Below are positions 44,801 to 56,800 of a DNA stretch of 64,000 bases, in pieces. Within the stretch, counting starts at the first letter, position 1. Every line of letters starts with the position of its first letter. A program made the translations under genes and the position numbers. The notes beneath the pieces are model-generated. The model saw only the letters and a list, made by a program, of their open reading frames with translations. It did no database searches and was not told the origin of the DNA. The stretch lies in contig NC_087065.1 of the NCBI RefSeq assembly GCF_963678635.1, positions 23,641,254 through 23,705,253 on the forward strand. Direction: 5' to 3'. This DNA comes from Symsagittifera roscoffensis. Taxonomy: Eukaryota; Xenacoelomorpha; Acoela; Convolutidae.

Positions 44801-47800
44801 TATGACCGTCGTCTTGGGTTTTTTTTCTTGGAACCCCTGGCGAAAACGTGACTATCGTGTGCACTTATTTGTTTTTCAAGTGATCTAATGTGTAGATGAG
44901 GTCCATTAGAAAAAGTGATTGATTGTTTTCTTTTCCAGCCAGAGACAGCTAAACTAGGAGTGGTGATTGAGAAGACAGCCCAACTGGTGGCCACTCAGGG
45001 AGCCCAGATGGAAGTGCTCCTGAAGACTAAGCAGAGCAACAACGCGTCCTTCCAATTCCTCAATTTCAACTCCATCTTACACCCCTTCTACATGTTCATA
45101 CTCACCATGATCAAGAGCAGAAGGTACAATTGCTTTTTGTTCATACTCGCTATGACTTAACTTTTTCCTTCGCAGTTATGACGTAACGCTTATTGAATCC
45201 AGAAAGAAGTTTTTGCCTTTTGTTGTTGCTGGCCCGATACTGGCGCAACTTGAGCTGATCGTCTATCATCTCCATAACTGTCTTTACTTGCAGTGTTTAT
45301 AAAACGCTTAGTTGTTTGATTTTACCAATTTTTTTGAAATAAAATTATTTTCTAAAATATTGAATAAGAATTTTTTGGGTTCGTTTGAAAAAAATGTATT
45401 AGGTGTCCACAGGGTAGTCACCTTATAATGAACCGTAATTATCCTTGGAAATTAAAGGCTTGTCATGAAAGACGACCTTATTTTCTTCCACGATGGCCTA
45501 ATATGGTGATATTTCTAACAAAAAATGGATTCTGTAAAGGGTTTTGATGTACAAAATAATTAAAGTTCGTTGTTTTTGGGAAAAAGTTAGTTGCTATTAA
45601 AGGTACACGCCTCAACCTCAGCCAGTGGTACAGCCGAGCACATCAGCAATTCATCCGCCTCCACCTCCCATTGGAAGTGCAGTGACTTCATTAGTACATC
45701 AATCAAACAGCTCATCGTCTAATAGTTATCAAAGTGAGTGTAAGCGAAGACTGCCTCCAAGGCATCCATGCTTAAATAGGGACAGTCCTCCACTATTTGC
45801 TTCAACACCAGATAGGTTGTGTCATGTGATCTGCGCGACATCAACAGCGTCGCCGGGCTCATCGCACCTGTACCCCACACACTCATTTTCGAATCATTAT
45901 CGCAAAATAAAAAAGGTATTTCACAATCATTTTGTCTACCAGGAGAAAATACTGTTATGATATCGATTACACAAAATCAGTTGATTCAAAAGTTTGAGTG
46001 CTTAGATTGAATTTATCTTGATTATTTTTATTTTTATATATTTATTTGGTGGTAGATCAGTAAATCGATCTATCAGTAAACCGAAAGTTCATTACGTAAC
46101 CCCATTAGCTAAAAACTGAGATTTTTACAAAATGACAAACTTTTCCCTCTAAACAAAAATTGATTGAAAAATGGAAAAAAAAATACTCATGGGAAAAATT
46201 CCCATGCCCCCCCCCCCCCCCCGTAGTTTTAAAAATATTGTTCTAGCTCAGCAAACATTTATTCTATAAATCTTTAATTCCGCAATTGATGTAATTATTA
46301 CGTAAATCGGTTTACTGATCTGGTAATTTACTGACACATCGGTTTACTCTACGCACCCCATTTATTTATATCTTTATATTTATGTTCATCTTCCTTTCTG
46401 AGAACTTTCGGTTTCTCTGATATTGGTTTCTGAGCTGAAAAGTCAAGCATAGCTTTTTAAAGATAAAAAACCTCTAACATCCTTCATATCAGTACATTGA
46501 GTTTTTTCAGTACGTTGATTGTAGTGGTGTGCGCAGAAAATTTTCTACGGGGAGGGGCGGTTTTTTAGGTCGACCAATTTGATTTTCCGAGCTCTCCCAA
46601 AATAAATTAAGGACCTTATTTGTGAAAAATTAAGGACCTTATTTATTGCGTTTTTTCGGCGCGCGCTCCCCACTCGAAATTAGTCATATTAGCGCCGAAG
46701 GCGACTTTAGAGGTTGTTCAGTGAGAAATATATGTCATAAAGTTGTTCCAAAGGGGGACCTTTTGGAAAAATTTGGCAACCAGAATTGAGGGAGGCGGCG
46801 CACCCCACCCTCGCCACGCTAATGGTTGATTGGAAGGTTGAATATTCCACATCTCCTGTGATAAACACGATTGTGAGACGCAAAAAAAAATTACGAGCCT
46901 CGTGAGGTTCGAACCGAAGATCAAGCGATCAGATGTAGCTTTTATTTAATACCAATTGAAAAGAAACAATTGAAAAATTAAAAAATGTATTTGAACGAGT
47001 GTCGAGTTGGCACAGAGGTGTTCGCGTGCTTAGTCTTTGTCGGGCCTCCTCATAGAGGCAATTGAGCTGATGATCAATTGGCACTGTGCGATAGTAGATA
47101 TGCTTCTGTCTCAAATCCGTAAACCACTGCGCCACGGCTCGCCCGAACACAAAACTACACTGCTTGCTTTTATTCTTCATTGTAACTTGAATAGCTGTGA
47201 GTAGGCCGCGTTGTATGAATTGTAATAGTTTACTCTAGTGATTGGTTTGTCTGGCGAGTATATTTAGTAACAGTCTGTTTTCATGACGAAAGAAATTCTG
47301 AAGCTTCTTGATGGTAGCGTCTCAAAGCCTCTCGTAATTTGTGTATTTGTGGTGCAACTGTAGTTTTTCCGACAAACCAGCATAAAAAATAAAGAACATA
47401 ATGCAAAGCCTGCGTTTTAGGCAAGTTTTGTGACGTCGTGTCTCCTTTCAGTCGCGATTATGATTTTAAAATATATCTAACTAGTTAAATTAAGTGTCGA
47501 TGAATACAGTGAAGGCTCTTAAATGGTCGTTTTGATTTAGTTTTTTTTTTTCAGGAAAAAGCATTAAAAGCTTACGCTCAATTTTTTTTCGCGTTTTGGC
47601 TTGATTTTTTTTCAAGTTCGTTCAAAATTCATTAGCTTATTTTTGCTAATGGAATAAACATTTTATCTCTTGATCTAGTTTTCTCAAATGCGGTTAGTTT
47701 TATAAGAAAAAAAGTGTTATCATCAAAACTCTGGAAATTCAAAAGTTTTTTTCTTTGTAACTCGAAATTTTATTTTAATTTTACATTGCTTTCATTCATC

Positions 47801-50800
47801 CCTTGAAGCTTAATAATTGACGTCAACATTGCCTGTTTGCCTTGTTATCTGTGTTAAGACATTAAAAGTTGTTGTGGGAAGGAAATATAATGGTTTCAGT
47901 AGCTAAATCAGTCCCGAAAGCGAGCGTGGTGATAGATCACTCGAACAAGGATGGAGACAAGTCAGATGAGTCCGACAGTGACTCTGATTCAGACTCGGAC
48001 TCCTCGTCTTCAGGAGGGGGAGGTTATCTGCACCCTCTGCTTGCTGGCGGATCACTATCACCTGTAACATCGTCTTCAGCCAATCAGAAGTCAATCAAGG
48101 TATCTTTTTGTACTAATTAGGCCCGGTTTTAGGGGGATCCGGCTCACTGACCGACCAAAGGTTCCCCTCCATGGTACTATTTTACATCTGATATTTTGTT
48201 CGACCAACTCAAAAGCGCTTACTATTTTTCTTAATTTTTTCTAACTTTTCTAGAGGCGCCTACTATTAATCAAAGACTTATGAACAGGGTTGTTGTTTAA
48301 AACACCATATGTTTTAAACAGTATTTTAAACGTTTTTTTTTATTGCTGTTTCTTATTATTGTTTTTATTCCGCTTTTTCACAAAATACAAGCATCGAAGT
48401 TTATGGAATTTTCCCGCAAAACAGTGCTGTGTCGTTGATTGGATGCAGTTTTAAAAAAAATCGTTAAGAAATCGACTCGGACCACAGAAAGTTTCCAAAT
48501 TGGCTTTCTGCTTGCGTGTTTTCAATGAGAAACACTGAGTTTACCCGAGCAATAAATATTTTGAAACTTTTTTTTTCGAATTTAGTTTTCAAACAGTGTT
48601 TTAAAACGTTTTTTATTAATAAAAAACTGAATTTTAACAACCCTGCATATAAAATTGACTCCAGAATCATCTATTGTTTTTTCTGATGTTTTTTTTTCAG
48701 CAGAAAAATTTTGAGCCAGGAAAAGAGCCCCGCTCCTGAAGTACATCAGAAAGCTTGAAGTGAATAGTTGTTCCTAAATTATTATTGTTACGGAATTTTT
48801 CTAGAGCTTAAAAATTAGTTCAAACCTAGTCTTATGATATACTAAACTTTCTGGTAGGTTAACAACAACAACAACCAATCAGAGTCGAAAGATGACAAGA
48901 ATGAAAGCAGAGAAACGAGTATTGCAACTAAAGACAAAACGAAGGACGCTGAAAGTAAAAAGAGCCAAGCTGATGAAATTGAGCGAAGTAGACGTGATGG
49001 TGTGATGCAGCAGTGTCATCAACGTGCTCTGTTAGTAGTAGCCGGTTAATCTCATCCATGAATAGTCATGTCAGTTTTGCGGTCATAGACAGAATAGACT
49101 GGAGGTAATGGACATTCAAGGAACTAGCATAACCGATCCCTATAAAGGTCCTGTGACCTGTATGGTTCCAGGGCTCAAGTTTACCCCTTATTTAGGACAG
49201 CTAATAGATGAATTTGACCATCGCTCCTTGTTGAATTTTTCTGAAGCTGAATTACTAAGTGTAAATTGGCTTAAAGTATCCATGTTTGAATTTGACTTTG
49301 TTTTTTTTTGTTCCTTTTCCATTTTCGTCTTATAGATTTTGGCCTGAATTATATCGACTTAGTGGCGTCATGTTGTCTCATTTGTTGAGAGAACGTTTTT
49401 TATGTGTGTTGAGTGGAAAGGGGACTTCATTTTTTTGAGTTTTAGACTTTTTCATGAAAAAATTTTCCGTCTCAGAGTTCCTGCTACGGTTTTTCGGCTG
49501 ATTGCATTCTCTCGATTCTTTAAATTGGTTTGGCTCGGCAATTCTTTCGATTATTTGCTGGAAGTTTTATGTTATATTCAGCTGGAAAAAAAAATGTTCC
49601 AAGTCAGGTTGATGGTGAGGGAGTAAAACTCAGTCTACAGCAGGTACGTGATTTTGGGCAAAAAACCCACCCTAACTAAAGTGCTTTCCAGTTTGTTCGT
49701 AACGCGTTCGAAAAAATAACGCAGTTAAATTAAGTTGAGTTAATTTATATCATTCATTTTGTTTTGGTGAAATTCACAGAGCTGCTCGGTGGTTTAAATG
49801 ATTCTGTAAATGATTCAGCAAGGGTATTGCAATCGGGTACTCTAATATTTTCCGGTATATATATTTTTTGCAGAATGGTAATTGTAGAATGGATGGTACT
49901 TATACTTAAAATGATGAATGTGATACATTTAATGCTATGCAATACCTTTATTTAGCGCCTAAAAAGGGTTACTTAGTAGTATCTGGTACATGCAAGATTT
50001 TGAAATTGATTTTTTTGCCGAAAGTTTCTGAAGATAATCGGCTTATTAGGCGTCTGTTTTATTTCTTTCGTTTTTTTTCTATATATTTTTTATTTGCTTC
50101 TGGTCAAGTTATTCAAAAACAATTTAACCATCCCGGAATGGTGGTTTTCGTCCTAATTTCTGTCGGCTGTTTTTCCGTTCTGTTTCCAAATACAGTTTAA
50201 TTTATTTGGTCCCTTTTAAGCAGTTTATTTCCACGGCTGGGTTTTTCAAATTTTGATGAAATTAATTTAAACTATAATTGAAAGTTGTTGTTTGTAAATA
50301 GTACTTATTTATCTGGTACCCTTTTAAGCAGTTTATTTCCACGGCTGGGTTTTTCAAATTTTGATGAAATTAATTTAAACTATAATTGAAAGTTGTTGTT
50401 TGTAAATTTACCAACTGTGATTTTTAATGTTTTTGATTTCGTTTGTTTGAATGGATTTTGCTTATGTTACATCGGCCTGCTCAAATTATGTTGGGTAGTT
50501 TTGTGGACGAATTTGTTAATTGGTTTGCCTGTTTCAGGAGGGAAAGGTCGTAAAAAGTTTGATTATCATAATTTTTAGGTGGAAAATTTGTTATGACCAG
50601 TCTCGTTTTCGGCTTAAGGAGGGTCGACCAAAGTTTTTCGCCTTAGTTGCCGCTTCGTCTCTGATTCTCAATTCTTGCTTAACATTTTAAAAATAAAATT
50701 ACTTTCTTTTTAGAGTAATGAAACTAGTGAGTACTCTTATATAGGTCTTTGTGATTTTGATTTTTCGCGGTGTGACTTATGATTTATTTTTCTTTTCTAT

Positions 50801-53800
50801 TTATTTCTTTTGTTAAAAGGAGGGCAAACTCCACTATCGAAAAGCAAAAATGTAAAGACAACGAAAAACGATATCGACTTCTAATTTCGAAAATGGAAAT
50901 GATTTGTCAGATTTCCCAGCGAAATAAATGTTTTTATCTTATGATCCAGTGTTCTCAAATTGGGTTTATTTTATTACACAATCAAAGCCTGTGTGATAGT
51001 ATGAACTCTCTGTTTTGCAACCTAGGTCGGATGTAATAGTGTTCATTTGGAAAGTGTTCTTTTGCATTTTGTGCAAGAGCAATAACCAGCTGTTCAGTAC
51101 AGCCAATGCTAAGGATTTTAACACCGACTATTATGTTACAAATAGCACTTTAGCTTCATATTTTCATGGATCTGTTGCGTAGAAGTAGGGAAGGAGACCC
51201 GCAACAAAATAAGAGGGTTCGAACCTGGGTAGGGTCGGATGTTTTTCGTTATACTAGTTGCGTCCGCTCTATAAATTGAGGCATGTTAGTTGGTAAATTT
51301 CTTTCAAATTGACTGGTACTGCTAATGCGTCATATTTGGATTGCGTCACTTAGCAATTATGTAGACTCATAATTGGCGAGCGTCACTTGAGAAATTATGT
51401 AGACTTAAACTTTTACTCATTCAGTTTTTCCTCAGTAGTGTTATCGGTCATATTTTTGCTTGAAAATGCGCAGTGCAACTTCGCCTCTGTATCAAAAAAG
51501 TTTCAATCATAAATTGTTCCACAAATTCACAGAGCATTAAAGCCATCTGTTTTTTTCTTCGACATTCAAAAGTTGAAGTTTTTTTTCTAAAAAAAATTCG
51601 TTTTTTTTTTTAGTTTCCTTGAGTTCATTACTCTGTTCCAACTGTTACTTGGCTGTTTTTTTCTTAAAAGAATTTTTTTTTACTTGTATTGCATGTGTTG
51701 CGAAGCTCCGCTTGGCCTCTGCGTTCACGCAGTCAACTTTGTTCGAATTTTTAACTCGATACTGCTGTGTTTGTTATATCTTTTGCGATGAAGATAATTG
51801 ATGAGTTTATGCGCTTCTTTCTTGACTAATTGTTTTATCTGTTTTTGCGTAAACTAATTTTCTATAACGATTGAGATATTTTTAGTCAATTTTTTGCATC
51901 CGTTTGAGGCGTAGACTCGGTTTTAAAAAATCTTAATTGCTATCAGATCAGAAAAAAAATAATATAAAGCTTTGATAAGTTTTGCTTAGAATTTGGAGAA
52001 TTAATCGTTTCAAAATGTCAATTTTTTCGCAATGTTTTCTATTACCCACATTTTTTTATATATCCATGTTTTTATTTTATTCAATTTTGAGCGGTGTAAG
52101 TACTGTTTACGGCTTTGGTCTTTAGCAATCTAGCGTTACTGTCAGTTAAGAAAAAAGTTGAAATGAGTATCTGTTTTCTCGGCCCACGCCCTTTGGTTAG
52201 TTTGTGTACTCGGTTTGTAGCCATTTTCTGTGAATTCTGTTTATCGGAAAATGTTTGGTGCAAATTAATCCATGATGAAACTTTTTAACATTACTAGTAT
52301 TTTTCTGCTTTTTAAATGTCTCGTTTTCGGACTATCGTGTATCTACTTCTGTTGTCCGCTTAGTTTTCCCGGCTCATTTTTTCTTAATAGATCAGCGATT
52401 TCTATTGTTGAAAAGTGCCATGTCTGAAATATTAAATCGTACAGGATAAAAGCTTTTGTATATTTCGGCTTTGATTTTCGCGTTGAAGTTTTTTTTTCGA
52501 ATTAAATTGGTGTCGGCTTGTTTGACCGATTTTGTGGCTTCATTCTACTTCGTTTGAAGAGCGAAAATAGATTTTTTGCGTTTATGTTTTACGAAATGAT
52601 CATCAAACATGGAATCTCAAAAGTCATAAAATCTTCCAATGAATTTCAAAAATCATATTTATAAAGTTTTTTATGAAAGTTTTTTTTTCGGGACTCAATG
52701 GCCTTGTACCTAATTTTAGTCTGATTAATGAACGCTCGATAAATTCAATGGCAATGCTTATTCAATGCTGTTGATCATGGTTCCGAGACAAGTTTCTCTA
52801 GATAGTTTTTTTTTTAGACAAACCTATGACTATTTTGGGTGGTGTGTTATCTGTATTTTTTTTGAGTTGTGGTGCATTTTTTCATTATTTGTATTGTATC
52901 GCAAGTGGTGCGTAGCTCTGCTTCGCTTCTGTATATACTGTTTTTTTTAGTTTCAATGATTGGAGTGAAGACCTCTATATAGGTCGTAGTTATTGTTTTC
53001 AAATGTCGATGAACAGAGTTCAGCGATATTGAGGTCTTGCAGAACTTTTGTTCTTTCAGGAAAAAGTGTTTGCATTTTCCACAACTATTTCGTATTAGTG
53101 TATTTCATTTCAGAAAATATGATAAACCTGTTGTATCGAAAGTGGGATTTTATTATTAGATTTCCCGGCGGAATATATTTTTTTTCCAGTTCTCAAATTT
53201 TCCTCATCCTGTATTTAATACAGTTTCCTGAAATTTGGACAACTTTAGCGTAAACTTGTCTTTTGTACAAGATTCCTGAAAATCAAAGAGCTGTAATATG
53301 ATGTATGTGTTTCTTCGAAGTTCGAAAAAAAATCAAAAAAGACTTCAGTATTTTTTTCTGTTTTCCTGAGTTCATCGAAATTTTTCCAATTCTTGGCTAT
53401 GTTTTCGTTTTTTTTCTCGACAAAAAGTCTTGCTCATTCTCAAATGTACATGTTAACGGCCTGACCCGTGATTTTTTGAAGTTCAGTTTGAAGTCTTTTG
53501 TTGAAATGGAAATTGAGGGAAAAGCTTGAATTACTTTTATTTTCGAATGTGGATTCAAGTTTTCATCAGAAATTAAAGAATTTACTCAAGTCCATTTTTC
53601 TCAATATTAATGAAATTTAAAAAGATTTTTGGAAATTCGAACCTAAAAAAAAGCTTATAATGAACTGTTAAGAGTAATGAACGTAGTGAAGACTCTTATA
53701 TAGGTCTTACTGATTTTTTTTTTCAGGAAAAAGTCTTAAAATATGGATGCACTTAAGTATAACGCAATTTTTGAGTTCTATTGAATTTCATCTGCTGAAA

Positions 53801-56800
53801 GTGACGTAAATAGCACTCTCCAGATACAAACGTTGAAATGGCGCAAAAAACGTGAACGATTTCTAGTTTCGACTGTGAAATTTAGTTTATAGATTTCCAG
53901 CGTAATAAAAGCTTTAACTGTTGATCCAGTTTTCTCTAGTTGGGTTAATGTTATCAAAAAAGTGCCAGTCATAAATTGTTCTAGAAATTCAAAGGGCTTA
54001 AAGGGCATCCATTTTTTTCTTTGGAAATTGATAGTTGAGAGTTTTTCAACAAAGTGTATATTCTATGTTTACTTGCGTTCATTACTCTTTTCCATTCTTC
54101 GATTGGCTATGTTTTAAAAATAATCAATCATTTTTTTTTTGGTTTCTTTGTTTGTTTAACGTTTATCCAATTCTCGGTTGGCTATGTGTTGAACTACAAG
54201 TTTATTAGTCTATAGTATAATGGGCTACCAGTTTTGATAGATTTCGCTACGGTGAGTTTATTTCCCTTGATGCAACTATATCTATTTTTGTGCCAACTTC
54301 TGTTTTCTTTCCAGTACCCGCCTTTACTATGACGGCCTCTCCCACGTGCCAGTGGTTCCGCCTGCCCCAGACAGACAGCCAGCAGTGGACAGACTGGCGA
54401 AGGAGGTTGCCCAACAGCCAGACCCCAATGCTTACGAAGAGGGGTTGAGACAGGCGCAGATTGAGGCGATGAAAGACCAGACTGCAGACAGTGCACAAGA
54501 GTATATAGAGAAGAGGTTTCTATGGGTACGTTTCAATCATCAATGAGTATTGCCCGTTTCCATGCCAGAGACGACAAAATTCACGTTTTGAATCCGTTCA
54601 GGACTGGTTTTTTGCAAACTCAAGAAGTTTCAGCTTGGAAAAAATTATTGTTTCTATTAATTTTTTTGGGGCTTAATTGCAGTGGCAGGGATTTGAGCAC
54701 GGACTTTATATTGCAGTATTTAAAAATTTTTGCCTAAGTTGATTTTTTTATGTTTTCATGTAATGGTTCGAATAATTACATGTTGAGTTCAGAGAGACTG
54801 CTGAAAATTTTTTGGAAAAAAATAATAATTTTTTGATATACAATTTTTAGACGTTTCTTTTGAAGGTTTTATGTAGTCACAAAAAGCAGTGAGTGGAGCC
54901 TTGTCTTGAAGCTTTGGAAAGAATGATATTCAACTGATCGAAAAAAAAAATCAGTTTGTATGAAACTGAAAAAAAAAATTCCGAGAAAAATTGAATTGTC
55001 GGACTTTCATTTGTCTGCTTATCTGTAGTCGGCTTAGTTGCAAATTGAAAAATAAGCTTTTGCTGTCATCAATTTAATTCGTAGATGCTAGTGTTTTTGA
55101 TTAACTCCTGTAATTTGCAAGATTAATGGCCCTGACGTATATTTCCATTGATTTTCGTGTTTTTTTTTTTAGTTCAAAAGCTTTATTTGGCCTAATTGGT
55201 TTCGGTTTAGTTACCTTGTTTTGTGTTGCTTGAAAGGCAAAAAGTGTTTGGATTTAGAAAAAAAAATTGAGTGTGTTGCAGGATTTTAAAACTTAATTAT
55301 TCGAAATTTTTTATGACAGCAATTTTTGCTCTCTACCCACTTACCGATCGTCTACCCATTTATTGGCCGCTCGGCAAGTACTAAAAGCTTATTTAATACT
55401 GTAGGTTGTGTTTTTCTACTGTTGTTTTTAAATAGTGTTCTTTTTTCTCGATTTTGTTATTTCCGTCTCTATTTCTCTTCGCTAGATTGCAATGCTGCGC
55501 CTGTTTTGTATAGCAAGTGATGCGAAGCTCCGCTTCGTCTCTGTGTTTACACAAGCATAGCTTCTGTTATAGTATGAATTCTTTTTTTTTTCACCTAAGT
55601 CTCAAATATTGTTGCCATTCTATTGTTGCGACAAAATGTGTACATTGTTAAAGTTCATTTTGATCCAGCTATTAAGTACAGCCAATGCTAAGGATATTAA
55701 CACAGACTATTATATTACAAATAGCACCTTAGCTTCAAATTATCATGGATCTGTAACGTAGAGGTAGGGAAGGAGACCCACAACAAAATAAGAGGGTTCG
55801 AACCTGGCCAGGGTCGGATGTTTTCAATGAACTTTTTCGTATACTAGTTGAAATGCGTCGGCTCTATAAATTGAGGCATGTTAGTTGGTAAATTTCTTTC
55901 GTTTTTTAATAGACTGGTACTGCTAATACGCCATAATTGGCTTGCGTCACTTCGCAATTGTGTAGGCTCATAATCGGCGTGCGTCACTTGAGAAATATCG
56001 TAAAGTTTTACTCATTCAGATTTTTCCAGTAGCGTTATCGGTCATATTTTTGCTTGTATCTGCGAAGTGCAACTTCGCCTCTGTGTTTAATTTAAAATGT
56101 TTCCGATGTCATCTAGTGGACCAAAGAATGTAATCCGTTTTTGCTTGTATCAATACATCAGGTGAAAAAAAAATATTTTTTTTTTAAAAAGTGTTTTTAG
56201 TTTGGTCCTTTGTAAATATTTACAATTTTAAGTGTCACTAAACGGAGTGAAAACACATATTTATTATATTTATTAAACAATTGTTTCCAGACGAGATCCC
56301 GAAGTGATAACAAAAAATGATTTGGTGCATATCTATTCTTTTGTGAATTAGCATATGGGAAAATCTTTTTATGAAGCTTGTTTTTGGGTGTCTAATTGAA
56401 AAACATCCGATTGTTTTGGACACAAAACGAAAATAAATGAGACAGAGGGTTGCTTGATTACTTTCACTCAGAAGCAAATCACTCATTGACAATAAGTTGC
56501 ATTAGGGGAGGCCACAAAGTTTGAAAACACCTTGGTTAACTTTTTGTTGCAGCCTCAGGATAGCAATCACGTGTATTATCGGTTCAAGAAGTACTACTTC
56601 CTGGAGTGTCTGTCTCTGCTGGGCTGTTGTGACCCGCAGGAGGAGTGGAGGAAGAAGGAAGAGGCGAGAGTGGAGTTGGAGCAGAGGAAGGCAGCTGCAG
56701 AGGCTAAGGCGGCTGCGTCACAGCAAAACAACAGCAGGAAGAGACCTAGCTCCACACTGCCCGGTAGGTGTAAGGATCCAATTTACAGCGAAATGAACAC

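Larger units (their letters stand above)
45734..47899 (+). other. SFSWAP intron 6 (2.2 kb)
   Basis: Holds a C16 run (46207-46222), a DNA-transposon-like stretch (46520-46820), a minus-strand tRNA-like SINE (46885-47165), a TIR-like end (47441-47470) and a MITE-A copy (47498-47800). Confidence 0.75.
49105..54314 (+). other. SFSWAP intron 9 (5.2 kb)
   Basis: Holds an unrecognised open segment (49108-49280), a SINE module (49815-49875), a 108-bp tandem duplication (50209-50424), a MITE-A copy split by a SINE (50713-51642), hairpin tails (51697-51722, 52908-52932) and two more MITE-A copies (52955-53400, 53672-54087). Confidence 0.75.
54526..56552 (+). other. SFSWAP intron 10 (2.0 kb)
   Basis: Two SINEs lie end to end (54990-55544, then 55549-56087). 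The rest is AT-rich with no gene. Confidence 0.8.

Noticed and set aside
46207-46222. C16 run as a regulatory element
   Set aside because: A plain homopolymer with no supporting context.
47869-47899. Start codon at 47869 for a separate small gene around SFSWAP exon 7
   Set aside because: The frame upstream of 47900 is intronic; the acceptor TTTCAG and the YLHPLL match place the coding part in SFSWAP.
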